A stretch of DNA of 64,000 nt. Source: a bacterium. Its GTDB lineage: Bacteria; SZUA-79; Acidulodesulfobacterales; Acidulodesulfobacteraceae. A program made the translations under genes and the position numbers. Shown piece by piece: positions 50,988 through 59,635 of the stretch. A model generated the notes under the pieces. That model was not told where the DNA came from. It worked only from the letters and a program-made list of their open reading frames with translations, and ran no database searches. Numbering within the stretch: position 1 is the first letter of the stretch; each line of letters begins with the position of its first letter. The stretch spans positions 1 to 64,000 of the forward strand of contig JAJZBN010000006.1 of the NCBI GenBank assembly GCA_021798875.1, written 5' to 3'.

Positions 50988-53321
50988 ATGGATACGGACA
51001 AAGAAATTAAAGGATTATCGTCTTCGGAAGCAGAAGAACTGATTAAACGTTATGGATTAAACGAAATAAAAGAGAAAAAAAAGCATCCTATAGAAATTTT
51101 TCTCTTAAAATTTTGGAATCCTGTTGCATGGATGTTGGAATTTACCTTTATTATAGAATTAATCCTCGGAAAAGACATAGAAGCATATATTATTGTCGGT
51201 TTAATTTTATTTAACGCTATAATATCTTTTCGACAGGAAAGTAAAGCCGAAAAAGCTCTCGAGCTTTTAAAAAAGCAGTTAAAAATTATGTCCAGGGTTT
51301 TAAGGGACGGAAAGTGGGTCAAATTAAGCGCCGAAAAATTGGTTCCTGGAGACGTAATTCATGTAAGAATGGGTGATTTGGTTCCGGCGGATACGGAAAT
51401 TATTTCAGGTAACATACTGGTTGACCAGTCGGCTTTAACCGGAGAATCTCAGCCCGTAGATAGAAACGAAGGCGGACAAGTATATTCCGGTTCCGTAATT
51501 AAAAGAGGGGAAGCAACCTGCAAGGTTACGGCGACGGGAGAAAAAAGTTATTTCGGCAAAACGGCTGAACTTATAAAATCGGCAAAAACTAAGGGCCACA
51601 TAGAGGAATTAATTTTAAAAATAGTTCGCTATTTTATTATGATTGACGGTATTCTCGTAGTTTTAATTCTTGCGTACGCCTTTATATACAAATTGAATTT
51701 TGCCGAAATGCTGCCCTTTGCTTTAATTCTCTTAGTGGCGTCAATACCCGTCGCTCTTCCTGTTACTTTTACTTTGGCTACGGCGCTTGCTTCTATGGAA
51801 CTTGCTAACAGGGGAATATTGGTAACTCATCTTTCCGCAATTGAAGATATTGCTTCCATGGAAGAATTATGTTCCGATAAAACCGGCACTTTAACCGAAA
51901 ATGCGCTTTTTCTCACGAATTTTAAACCGATTGAACCTTTCGGCGAAAATGAACTTTTTGCTTATGCTGCGGCGGCATCGGATGAATCTACTCAGGACCC
52001 GATAGATTTGTCTATATTGTCTTATATTAAAAATAATAAATTGAGTCTGCCGGAAATTGGAAAAACGGTTAAATTTACGCCGTTCGACCCGCAGACGAAA
52101 AGAGCGGAAGCATTGCTTGAAGTATATGAAAAAGGCGAAAAAAAATTAGTCATTTCTATTAAAGGTTCCCCTATAATAGTCGAAAAAAATCTTGACGAAA
52201 ACGAAGCAAAAAAACTTAGGGAAGAATCCGAAAAATTTGAAGCTTTGGGTTACAGAGTAATAGCGGTAACCATTAAAAACGAAAAAGAAAACAAATATTT
52301 TCCCGTCGGAATTTTAGGACTTTCCGACCCTCCAAGGAAAGATTCTAAAAAATTATTACATGAACTTAAAGATTTAGGAATTAGAGTTCGTATGGTTACG
52401 GGAGATACCGAACTTACCGCTAAAACGACTGCAGGCTTAATCGGGCTTGGAGACAACGTCTGCACTAAAGAAAAATTTAAAAATCCATCAGGATGCGACG
52501 TATTTGCGGGAGTTTTCCCAGAAGACAAGTTTCATCTTGTACAGGGTTTGCAGAAGCTAAAAAAGATTACCGGAATGACGGGCGACGGAGTAAACGACGC
52601 ACCAGCGCTTAAACAGGCTGAGGTCGGAATTGCAGTTGCAAACGCAACGGACGTCGCAAAAGCATCGGCAAGTTTAATATTAACGGAACCCGGTCTTGCA
52701 AATATCGTGGATGCAGTAAAATACGGCAGAATGGTTTACAGGAGAATGCTGACTTATACGTTAAATAAAATATCAAAAACTTTTCAGGTTGCTCTTTTTT
52801 TGAGTTTAGGACTTATATTTTTCGGGAAGTTCGTTACTACCCCAAAACTTATTCTTATATTAATTTTTGCGAACGATTTTGTAACTATGTCTATTGCTAA
52901 AGACAATGCGGTATATTCCAATAAACCGGATAAATGGAAAATCAAACTTATAGTATCGGCATCTCTTATAATAGCAGGAGCATGGCTGATTTATTCTTTT
53001 ATTACATATTATATCGGGTATTACTCTATAGGAATGAGTTTACCGGAGGTTCAAACATTTACGTTTTTATCTTTGGTATTCAGCGCTCAGGCAACCGTTT
53101 ATTTGGTGAGGGAAGAACGCCATTTCTGGAGTTCAAAGCCGGGCAATTATTTAATGCTTGCAAGCGCATTAGATTTGATAATTATAACTTTAATGGCGGG
53201 ATACGGAATACTTATGGCTAAAATTCCTTTTATATATATATTTATACTGCTTGGCGCTACTTTTATTTATATGGTTGTATTAGACTACATCAAGAAACCC
53301 CTGATGGAAAAACTCAGATAA
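50988..53321 (+). CDS. P-type ATPase, plasma-membrane proton pump (P3A) type
   Basis: This 777-aa protein is numbered from ATG 50988, chosen over TTG 50973 because AGGA lies correctly before the ATG. It has TGES (151-154), M4 ASIPVALPV, phosphorylation site CSDKTGTLTE (Asp297), KGSP, DPPRKDS, MVTGD and MTGDGVNDAPALK, the P3A order. Such pumps expel protons and suit acid habitats. By eye, M6 lacks the acidic residue corresponding to Asp684 of plant AHA2 (the stretch before ANDFVTMSIAKDN has none), so the transported ion is uncertain. It is the only plus-strand gene between 38.2 and 64 kb and is bracketed by REP copies. Confidence 0.9.
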   Translation: MDTDKEIKGLSSSEAEELIKRYGLNEIKEKKKHPIEIFLLKFWNPVAWMLEFTFIIELILGKDIEAYIIVGLILFNAIISFRQESKAEKALELLKKQLKIMSRVLRDGKWVKLSAEKLVPGDVIHVRMGDLVPADTEIISGNILVDQSALTGESQPVDRNEGGQVYSGSVIKRGEATCKVTATGEKSYFGKTAELIKSAKTKGHIEELILKIVRYFIMIDGILVVLILAYAFIYKLNFAEMLPFALILLVASIPVALPVTFTLATALASMELANRGILVTHLSAIEDIASMEELCSDKTGTLTENALFLTNFKPIEPFGENELFAYAAAASDESTQDPIDLSILSYIKNNKLSLPEIGKTVKFTPFDPQTKRAEALLEVYEKGEKKLVISIKGSPIIVEKNLDENEAKKLREESEKFEALGYRVIAVTIKNEKENKYFPVGILGLSDPPRKDSKKLLHELKDLGIRVRMVTGDTELTAKTTAGLIGLGDNVCTKEKFKNPSGCDVFAGVFPEDKFHLVQGLQKLKKITGMTGDGVNDAPALKQAEVGIAVANATDVAKASASLILTEPGLANIVDAVKYGRMVYRRMLTYTLNKISKTFQVALFLSLGLIFFGKFVTTPKLILILIFANDFVTMSIAKDNAVYSNKPDKWKIKLIVSASLIIAGAWLIYSFITYYIGYYSIGMSLPEVQTFTFLSLVFSAQATVYLVREERHFWSSKPGNYLMLASALDLIIITLMAGYGILMAKIPFIYIFILLGATFIYMVVLDYIKKPLMEKLR

Positions 53322-53323
53322 AT

Positions 53324-53405
53324 ACGGGGATAGAATTCAATTCTGTCCCCGTCACAAATTGGAAAATAGGGACAGAATTCAATTCTGTCCCTGTCACAAA
53401 TTGGA
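53324..53405 (+). repeat. Two tandem family-C REP units, downstream flank of the P-ATPase gene
   Basis: ACGGGGATAGAATT-C-AATTCTGTCCCCGT and AGGGACAGAATT-C-AATTCTGTCCCT, each followed by GTCACAAATTGGAA. The second unit and tail match the upstream flank (50946-50980) in the same orientation. Confidence 0.8.
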
Positions 53406-53412
53406 AGGGATA

Positions 53413-53607
53413 TTAATGCCCGATGCTTAATGCGTAGTTTACGTATTTTATGAATTCTTCTTTCGTGGGATAATTTTTAACGCCGATGTTAAAAACCTTC
53501 CTTTTCTTTTCATACCACTTATCGAAATTTTCGGTAGATACGGAATGCACTTCTATCAATAACTCTTCCAGTAAAACGGTAAGAGGCTTTTCGTTTTGGC
53601 TATTCAT
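53413..53607 (-). CDS. Small hypothetical protein
   Basis: This 64-aa protein is rich in charged residues with a probable helical N-terminus (LTVLLEELLIEVHSVS) and a WYEKKRK patch. I recognise no family. It sits 105 bases after the FAD oxidoreductase gene and may end that operon. Confidence 0.5.
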   Translation of the reverse strand: MNSQNEKPLTVLLEELLIEVHSVSTENFDKWYEKKRKVFNIGVKNYPTKEEFIKYVNYALSIGH

Positions 53608-53712
53608 AATTTATCACCGCTTTGTATGCGCAATATGTCTCAATTATATGTTTCGTTAAATTATTGTTAAATTAAAAGTTCGACGTTAATAGCATATTTT
53701 GTTAATTGCCGG

Positions 53713-55038
53713 CTACCGCCAGTTAGTTCTTGAAAATTCGGGAAGGTCTTCGAAGTCTCCCCTTATGGCGTAGCCTTCATTTATATTGTATATTTCAAAT
53801 TCGTTATCTATAACGAATGAATATATGTTGCCGTTTAAAAATTCGTCTTTATATTTGAGGCATTTTAATCCCTGTCTTATAATTGCGGACAATATTCCGC
53901 TGCCGGAAATATCGCCGAGGAGTATGGCTCCTACAAGGACTTCTCCGTCATATACCAATTTTCTGTAAATATTATCGTCCTGAAATACGTAAACATTTTG
54001 CGTTTCGTTGGAAGGATTGGTTAAACCTATAGTAACTATAGGAAGTCCGTAAATTTCAACGGAATTTAAACCCATGCCGCCAGGGTATTCCCTATAAACG
54101 CCAGCCATATTAGTACCTGCAACCCTGCCTTCTTCGCATGCAAGGGGAACTATGGCTATTATGTTTGGACGCTTGTTTATAACGTCATATATTACCGCAG
54201 CATCGCCGCCTGCATAAACGTCTTTCACGCTCGTCATCATTGTTTTATCTACTATTATGCCTCTGTCTATTTTTATCCCGCTTCCTTCGAGGAACCCGAC
54301 GTTGGGTCTTACTCCTACGCCGACTACTACGATATCAGCAGGCAATTCTTTACCACTCTTCAATAAAACGCTAACCGGATTGCCGGATTCGTCTAAATTA
54401 ATCTTGGTAACCGTTTCGCCGGTAGCCGTATCTATGCCGTTTTCGTTAAGTTTTTTAGACGTAATGTTTCCGGATACTTCGTCAAGAGCAAGTCCCAGGA
54501 CTCTAGGCAATAATTCTACTATCGTCGTATGAAGTCCCAAAGCCCTTAGCCCTTCGGACGCCTTAAGCCCTATAAGTCCGCCTCCGACGACTATCGCCTC
54601 TTTTCTTTTAGACATTTTTGCCGCTCTTTCCATCTTTTTTGCATCGTCGAACTTTGTAAAAGTCCCCATCATAGGAGAATCCGGATTAAATCCTTCCGTC
54701 GGCGGTATAAAAGGCGTTCCGCCGGGTCCTATAAAAAGTTTATCGTAATTTACGGCAGATCCGTCGTCCAAAACTAATCTTTTAGCCGAGGTATCTACCG
54801 AAACTACTTTTTTTCCAAGCATTAAATCGAAATTATTTTTTTCGTAATAGTCGTCTTCTTTGTACCATATAGTTTCTTCGGTAGTTTTGCCTTCCAGATA
54901 ATATGAAATCAAAGGTCTTGCATAAGCCCTGTAATTTTCGTCGGATATTATTACGACTTCTCCGGACTTGTCGAAACGCCTGATTGCATCGGCGCAGGAT
55001 AATCCCGCGTATGAATTTCCTATAATAACGTATTTCAT
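53713..55038 (-). CDS. NAD(P)H/FAD-dependent oxidoreductase (NirB/NADH-oxidase-like)
   Basis: This 441-aa pyridine-nucleotide-disulfide oxidoreductase has FAD site VIIGNSYAGLSCADAIRR, ARPLISYYLEGK, NAD site AIVVGGGLIGLKASEGLRALG, second FAD motif VKDVYAGGDAA, and a C-terminal NirB-like domain (GSGILSAIIRQGLKCL). It lies 21 bases after a four-cluster ferredoxin gene, so the two probably form an NAD(P)H:ferredoxin-type module feeding or draining the molybdoenzyme. Confidence 0.87.
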   Translation of the reverse strand: MKYVIIGNSYAGLSCADAIRRFDKSGEVVIISDENYRAYARPLISYYLEGKTTEETIWYKEDDYYEKNNFDLMLGKKVVSVDTSAKRLVLDDGSAVNYDKLFIGPGGTPFIPPTEGFNPDSPMMGTFTKFDDAKKMERAAKMSKRKEAIVVGGGLIGLKASEGLRALGLHTTIVELLPRVLGLALDEVSGNITSKKLNENGIDTATGETVTKINLDESGNPVSVLLKSGKELPADIVVVGVGVRPNVGFLEGSGIKIDRGIIVDKTMMTSVKDVYAGGDAAVIYDVINKRPNIIAIVPLACEEGRVAGTNMAGVYREYPGGMGLNSVEIYGLPIVTIGLTNPSNETQNVYVFQDDNIYRKLVYDGEVLVGAILLGDISGSGILSAIIRQGLKCLKYKDEFLNGNIYSFVIDNEFEIYNINEGYAIRGDFEDLPEFSRTNWR

Positions 55039-55059
55039 AATCTTATCCCCTTTTTAATA

Positions 55060-55608
55060 TTACTTAGCTATTGATTTTATGTACGGTCCGTATATTTTTT
55101 TTGCGACTGAAAGCCTTCTTTCGTATGAATAATTTTTAATGCCTATTCTTTTTAATGCCCCTTTTTTACAGGCATCTACGCATTTAGGAGTATCCTCGTC
55201 GGAGCATCCGTCGCATTTTGAGGCAAAATGGTCTTTTCCTATTCTTTCTATTGCTCCGAACGGACACGACATTACGCACATCCAGCATCCGACGCATTTT
55301 TTATAATTTGTTACCGTCCATCCGGATTCCAAGTCCTTATATCTTGCGCCAGGCATACATGCATCGACACACGGTGCTTCGTCGCAGTTGTGGCATATAA
55401 GAGGGAAAAATTTGTTTCCTTTCTTTTTTATATTTATTCTGGCTCCAGCATATTTTGAGCCGTATTTTTCAGCCATATGCGATTCGCATGCTTTTACGCA
55501 AGCGGCAAAACCTTCGCTTTCGCATCCGTCGCATTTTGAAGGATACAGCATTATTTCTATTTGATTTTTCTTTAAATCTTCCTCTAAATTGGTAAGTTTT
55601 TTACTCAT
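55060..55608 (-). CDS. Four-cluster 4Fe-4S electron-transfer protein
   Basis: This 182-aa ferredoxin is of the HycB/CooF/AOR-small-subunit type. Cys groups: CDGCESEGFAACVKAC, CHNCDEAPCVDAC, CVGCWMCVMSCPFG, CDGCSDEDTPKCVDAC, giving four clusters. There is no signal peptide, so it is cytoplasmic. It sits between mobA and the FAD oxidoreductase gene in the molybdenum operon. Confidence 0.87.
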   Translation of the reverse strand: MSKKLTNLEEDLKKNQIEIMLYPSKCDGCESEGFAACVKACESHMAEKYGSKYAGARINIKKKGNKFFPLICHNCDEAPCVDACMPGARYKDLESGWTVTNYKKCVGCWMCVMSCPFGAIERIGKDHFASKCDGCSDEDTPKCVDACKKGALKRIGIKNYSYERRLSVAKKIYGPYIKSIAK

Positions 55609-55637
55609 AACAGCCTCTTTTTATTTATTATTTTTGT

Positions 55638-56591
55638 TTACTTGCATATTTCCTTGCTTAATGCACCTGCATGGCAACGCACCGTTTTAATTAATTTTCC
55701 TCCCATAAAATCTAACCCGTATGTGTAATATTTATCGGCATCTTTTTTAAAATAACCGTAAGACTTTTTCAGATATATGTAATTTCCTGTTTTAGAATAT
55801 ATCCACCAGTAATAAAGCGCATTTGCAAGTACACCCGAAGGTTTCCCCGACGGATTTTTTACGTCGAAAAATCTGTTTGACTTCCTTATTTTAACACTTT
55901 TTGCATATTTTTTTTTAGGGGTGTTAATTTTACCCGCCAAGTAATTTTCAATATCTTCCTTAGAATTAATATTCATAAAAAATTCAATTTTTAAATCCGA
56001 ATTTTTTCTTATTATATCTAATATATTGCAATAATACACGGAAGGCAAAAATCTTGAAATATTTACGGAATCCATAAACGGAAAATTTTTTTTAAGATTC
56101 AATGCGTAATCGTTAAGTATTTCTAAAATTTCAGCCGTTTTTTTTATATTATAAATACCGAGGAGAGGTTCGACGGTGGAATCAGGCCATAAAGGAACCA
56201 CCGCTTTTACTTTCTCCTTCTCCATTTTTTTTATAAGTTCGTTTGCCGCCGAAAAATTAAATAAAGGAGCATCGCACTCCATAATAAGTACGTATTTGCC
56301 TTTAACGTGCTTAATGCAACTGTAAATCCCTCTAAGAGGCCCTATAAAGCCGCAGTTTTTATCGTCTACAATTACCGGCGGACAAATATTTAATTTTTCT
56401 TTTAATATATTGCCATAACGTTCTGCGCTTTCTTTTTCTCTTGCCGAAATTATTATATCTCCGTTTAATTTTAACGCTGTTTCGACAGCTCTTTCTATAA
56501 ACGATTTTCCGTTAAAATTAAAAAAAGCTTTATTTTCTCCGAATCTTTTAGATTCGCCGCCTGCAAGTATTATACAGCTTAATTTTTCCAT
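55638..56591 (-). CDS. mobA: MobA-like molybdenum cofactor guanylyltransferase with extra C-terminal domain
   Basis: This is a 317-aa protein. Residues ~1-205 are MobA: LSCIILAGGESKRFGENKAFF, MECDAPLF and VPLWPDSTVEPLLGIYN. MobA joins GMP to molybdopterin. The remaining ~105 residues (from KKYAKSVKIRKSNRFFDV) are not part of standard MobA (about 200 aa) and contain aromatic-rich ANALYYWWIYSKTG and a VRCHAGALSKEIC end. Function of the extension is unknown; it may act on the same enzyme's maturation. Confidence 0.85.
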   Translation of the reverse strand: MEKLSCIILAGGESKRFGENKAFFNFNGKSFIERAVETALKLNGDIIISAREKESAERYGNILKEKLNICPPVIVDDKNCGFIGPLRGIYSCIKHVKGKYVLIMECDAPLFNFSAANELIKKMEKEKVKAVVPLWPDSTVEPLLGIYNIKKTAEILEILNDYALNLKKNFPFMDSVNISRFLPSVYYCNILDIIRKNSDLKIEFFMNINSKEDIENYLAGKINTPKKKYAKSVKIRKSNRFFDVKNPSGKPSGVLANALYYWWIYSKTGNYIYLKKSYGYFKKDADKYYTYGLDFMGGKLIKTVRCHAGALSKEICK

Positions 56592-56614
56592 TTAATTAAA
56601 TAAAACGGCGGCAA

Positions 56615-57100
56615 TCATAATTCTATTTTTATTCTGCCTCTTTGTCCGTGGCCTTCGCTTAACGTGACTTCAAAATAGTTTATGGGGTTAAACATTTCCC
56701 TGTTTTTTAAATCCGAGGCAAGTTCGCCGGCGAAATAAACCGTCAAATCTTCTATATTTAACGACGGACACTTTATTTTAAAAATATCTGCTTTCGGTAT
56801 AAGATACATTTTGTCGTTAATTTCTATCCTATAATGCTGTTCTTCCACGACAATACGCTGAACGCTTTCAGGATAATCGGCTATTAATATTTTATCTTCA
56901 AAAGTAGAACATATTCTTTTTATAACCGCTTTTAAGTTATACAAATGAACTATTCTTCTTTTATTGTCGAATTCTCCGTCTATTAAAACATCCACGTAAT
57001 GGAAATGAGGATGTATTCTCGAGCAGTCCCCTCTTCCAGGCACTATATGCATGCATTCAAACGTTAATCCTGCTTCTTTTCCTTTTAGTTCGACTATCAT
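56615..57100 (-). CDS. 6-pyruvoyl-tetrahydropterin synthase / QueD-like protein
   Basis: This 161-aa protein is of the PTPS fold. Zinc ligands appear as His18 (FECMHIV) and HPH (30-32), with Cys26 in the catalytic position four residues before the HPH. The usual Asp-His dyad (LDHKLL) reads FEDKILI, so the His is missing. The C-terminal Glu motif may be LSEGHGQRG. It lies between the MoaA-like and MobA genes, which points to a pterin role in this operon rather than queuosine synthesis, but no reaction can be assigned. Confidence 0.75.
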   Translation of the reverse strand: MIVELKGKEAGLTFECMHIVPGRGDCSRIHPHFHYVDVLIDGEFDNKRRIVHLYNLKAVIKRICSTFEDKILIADYPESVQRIVVEEQHYRIEINDKMYLIPKADIFKIKCPSLNIEDLTVYFAGELASDLKNREMFNPINYFEVTLSEGHGQRGRIKIEL

Positions 57101-57122
57101 TAATTTTATTTACCTCTAATAT

Positions 57123-57965
57123 TTAATAATAAAAATTTTTAAGAATGCCGTTAGGGAGAAGCCTCATGCCGCTACATCTGTCGCCGGTAGACTTGCAGAC
57201 GTCTTTTACCTTTGTGCATAACGTAATTTTAGAATTTTTAATTTTAAAAAACTGCCTGTCGTTGGTATCGTCGTTTAAAAAATCTAATCCCGCCTTCTTT
57301 AACGTTAAGTATGGGTCGGCATAAAACTTAGAATACAAAGCATAGTCGGTTTCGTCCGATAATTCTATAAACTGCAAATCGAAATCGTTATTTACGCAAT
57401 AATCTATTAATTCGTTTAAAGACGATTTTGCAGAATTTATTTTTTTTAGCAAAATTGCATCTATTTCTACGTTGTATCCGTAATCTTTCAACATTTTCAA
57501 ACCTGAAAGAACTTCGTACAAATAATCTTTTCCGGTAATATATTTATAAAACTTCGGATCTAACGTATCTAAACTTACCGATATTTTGTCTATAATATTA
57601 GGGCTAAGGTCTTTTATTCTTTTTCTTATGAGAGTGCCGTTCGTCGTAATATATAGTTTTAAGTCATTGATATGTTTGACCTTATATAAAAGATTTTTTA
57701 AATCTTTATAGAGCAGAGGTTCGCCGCCGGTAAATTTAATTTTTTTAAGTCCGAAATTTTTAAGCGAATATATGACGTTTATTATATCACCTGTCTGGAT
57801 AGTCGAAGAAATTTTTTTGGGAACGCCTTCGTTATGGCAGTAAAAACAGTTTTCATTGCATCTGCCCAAAAGAGAAACTCTTAAGGACGGGATTTTAAAT
57901 TTAAATCTTTCAAAATTTGAATCGTATTCTTTATTTTCAAATAATTCAAATAGATATTGTTTCAT
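57123..57965 (-). CDS. MoaA-like radical SAM protein, short C-terminus
   Basis: This 280-aa protein has the radical SAM motif CNENCFYCHNEG and the MoaA-like KIKFTGGEPLLYKDL, ITTNGTLI and KISVSLDTLD. MoaA (~330 aa) makes 3',8-cyclo-GTP using a second C-terminal 4Fe-4S cluster and a terminal GG. Here cysteines lie at CTKVKDVCKSTGDRC, but the protein stops at NGILKNFYY, where MoaA normally has the third cluster Cys, and the last ~60 residues including GG are absent. It is either a divergent enzyme or a truncated MoaA. Confidence 0.8.
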   Translation of the reverse strand: MKQYLFELFENKEYDSNFERFKFKIPSLRVSLLGRCNENCFYCHNEGVPKKISSTIQTGDIINVIYSLKNFGLKKIKFTGGEPLLYKDLKNLLYKVKHINDLKLYITTNGTLIRKRIKDLSPNIIDKISVSLDTLDPKFYKYITGKDYLYEVLSGLKMLKDYGYNVEIDAILLKKINSAKSSLNELIDYCVNNDFDLQFIELSDETDYALYSKFYADPYLTLKKAGLDFLNDDTNDRQFFKIKNSKITLCTKVKDVCKSTGDRCSGMRLLPNGILKNFYY

Positions 57966-57973
57966 AATTATTT

Positions 57974-59266
57974 TTATTGATATTCTATTTCGTAATCGTT
58001 TAAAGTAACGTCTATAATACTTCCGGCTTTTAAATTCGTAATATGCTCTTCCATAACAAAACTGCCGTCGGCTTTTATCATCGGACTTAATGATCTTGCG
58101 GCGGACGGAGGCTTCGGAGCCGATATTACTTCTGCATATAAAGAATCGCCGATTTTAGTCAGCTTGACTTGAAAATATTTTCTTACGCCTTCTTCTTTTA
58201 TTATATCATTTTTTAAAGCAGCTTTAATGGAAGGAAACCTTTTATACAGGTCTTGATAGTTAGACATTCTTTGAATAGCAGGCCTTACGAACAGGTCGAA
58301 CGTAATTAGAACGGAATAAGGCCAGCCTGCAAGCGCAAAAATAGGCGTGCCCTTATTAAGCATACCGAACGACGTCGGCTTGCCTGGAACTAATTTTACT
58401 CCATGGAACAATAATTTTCCCGTCTTTTCTATTGCGGAAGGAACAAGGTCGTAAAAGTTTTTTATCTCTTTATTTTCCAAAACCAAAAAACTGGCACCCG
58501 TTCCGCCTGTAGATATAATCAGATCGTATTTTAAAGACTCGTCTGCTTCTTTTAATGTTTGAGTTATATTTTCAAAATCATCTTCGACGGCGCCTATTAC
58601 TTCAGGAACGCCTCCTGCATCTTTAACTAAAGATTTAAGAACGGTAGTATTTATATCGTATATCCTATTTGTTTTTAATTTTTCGCCGGGCGCAGTAAGT
58701 TCATTTCCACCTGATAATATTCCTACTAAAGGTTTTTTATAAACGGAAACCGAACTCATTCCAATTCCGGATAAGGCGGCAATATCGCAGAATCTTATTC
58801 TATGGCCTTTTTCAAAAAGGAGTTCCCCCGCCTTAATGTCGTCTCCTATGGGAGATATATACGAACCTTTTTCGACTTTCTTTTTATAAACCATATACCC
58901 GCCTGCATATTCTTCGGCATCTTCTATTAACAGCACGCTGTCGGCATTCGGAGGGATAGGAGCGCCTGTAGTTACGAAAGCGGCTTCTCCAGAATTAAGC
59001 GGTTTTATCTCCTTTGAGTACCCTGCCGTAATTTGATTTTCAACCCTAAATTTATTAATGTTTCTTTCTAAATAATCGCTTGATATAACGGCAAAACCGT
59101 CAACTGCCGATCTTACGAAAGGCGGAACCTCGTTTTTCGGAATTATATCTTCGGATATTATTCTGCCGAGCGAATCTTCTACTAAAATAATTTCGCTTTC
59201 CTTTATTTTTTTAATATTTTCTGCTGTAATATCAAGTAATGTTTTAGCGGTTTTTTTATCTTGCAT
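57974..59266 (-). CDS. moeA: Molybdopterin molybdenumtransferase MoeA
   Basis: This 430-aa MoeA inserts molybdenum into adenylated molybdopterin. It shows VPPFVRSAVDGFAV, FVTTGAPIPPNADSVLLIEDAE, KPLVGILSGGNELTAPGEKL, LIISTGGTGAS and FGMLNKGTPIFALAGWPYS. Domain order and size are typical. It is encoded 69 bases after the 81-aa protein gene and 9 before the MoaA-like gene. Confidence 0.93.
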   Translation of the reverse strand: MQDKKTAKTLLDITAENIKKIKESEIILVEDSLGRIISEDIIPKNEVPPFVRSAVDGFAVISSDYLERNINKFRVENQITAGYSKEIKPLNSGEAAFVTTGAPIPPNADSVLLIEDAEEYAGGYMVYKKKVEKGSYISPIGDDIKAGELLFEKGHRIRFCDIAALSGIGMSSVSVYKKPLVGILSGGNELTAPGEKLKTNRIYDINTTVLKSLVKDAGGVPEVIGAVEDDFENITQTLKEADESLKYDLIISTGGTGASFLVLENKEIKNFYDLVPSAIEKTGKLLFHGVKLVPGKPTSFGMLNKGTPIFALAGWPYSVLITFDLFVRPAIQRMSNYQDLYKRFPSIKAALKNDIIKEEGVRKYFQVKLTKIGDSLYAEVISAPKPPSAARSLSPMIKADGSFVMEEHITNLKAGSIIDVTLNDYEIEYQ

Positions 59267-59334
59267 GGAGTTTTTATTTTTTCAAAACAATAATAGCCGC
59301 CAAACTATCGACGGCTATTATTGTTTAAAGTTAA

Positions 59335-59580
59335 TTAAAAATATGGTTCTATGGGATAAGTTTTTATTCCCGCTTTTTTAATAGTCTTTATAGCTTTTTC
59401 TTCTTCTTCTAAACTTACGAATATAGTTGCATGATACGGCGTAACGCTTGCAACGTTTCTTCCAAGTATATGAATGTTTTCTTTTTTCAATGCTTCTTCA
59501 GCCTTATCGAAATCTCCGTTTATATAATCGACTCTTATAGGCGCATTATAAACGGTACCCGACTTTAGTGCCTCTGCCAT
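59335..59580 (-). CDS. Conserved-looking 81-aa protein of the molybdoenzyme operon
   Basis: This is a small protein with no recognised family. The predicted beta-alpha-beta-beta-alpha-beta order (APIRVDYI, FDKAEEALKKENI, NVASVTP, HATIFVSL, EEKAIKTIKKAGI, KTYPIEPYF) resembles an ACT-like fold. It follows the Fe-S subunit by 55 bases with a good ribosome site (GGAGG-type) and so is probably translated with the enzyme; it may be a chaperone, sensor or small subunit. Confidence 0.6.
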   Translation of the reverse strand: MAEALKSGTVYNAPIRVDYINGDFDKAEEALKKENIHILGRNVASVTPYHATIFVSLEEEEKAIKTIKKAGIKTYPIEPYF

Positions 59581-59635
59581 AAACAGCCTCCTTATTTTAT
59601 ATTTAATATTTTTACAAATATGATCAAATATTTAA

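Noticed and set aside
57123-57965. Frameshift explaining the short MoaA-like protein
   Set aside because: The next gene's start follows within 22 bases and I saw no MoaA C-terminal codons in other frames, so a simple frameshift is unlikely.
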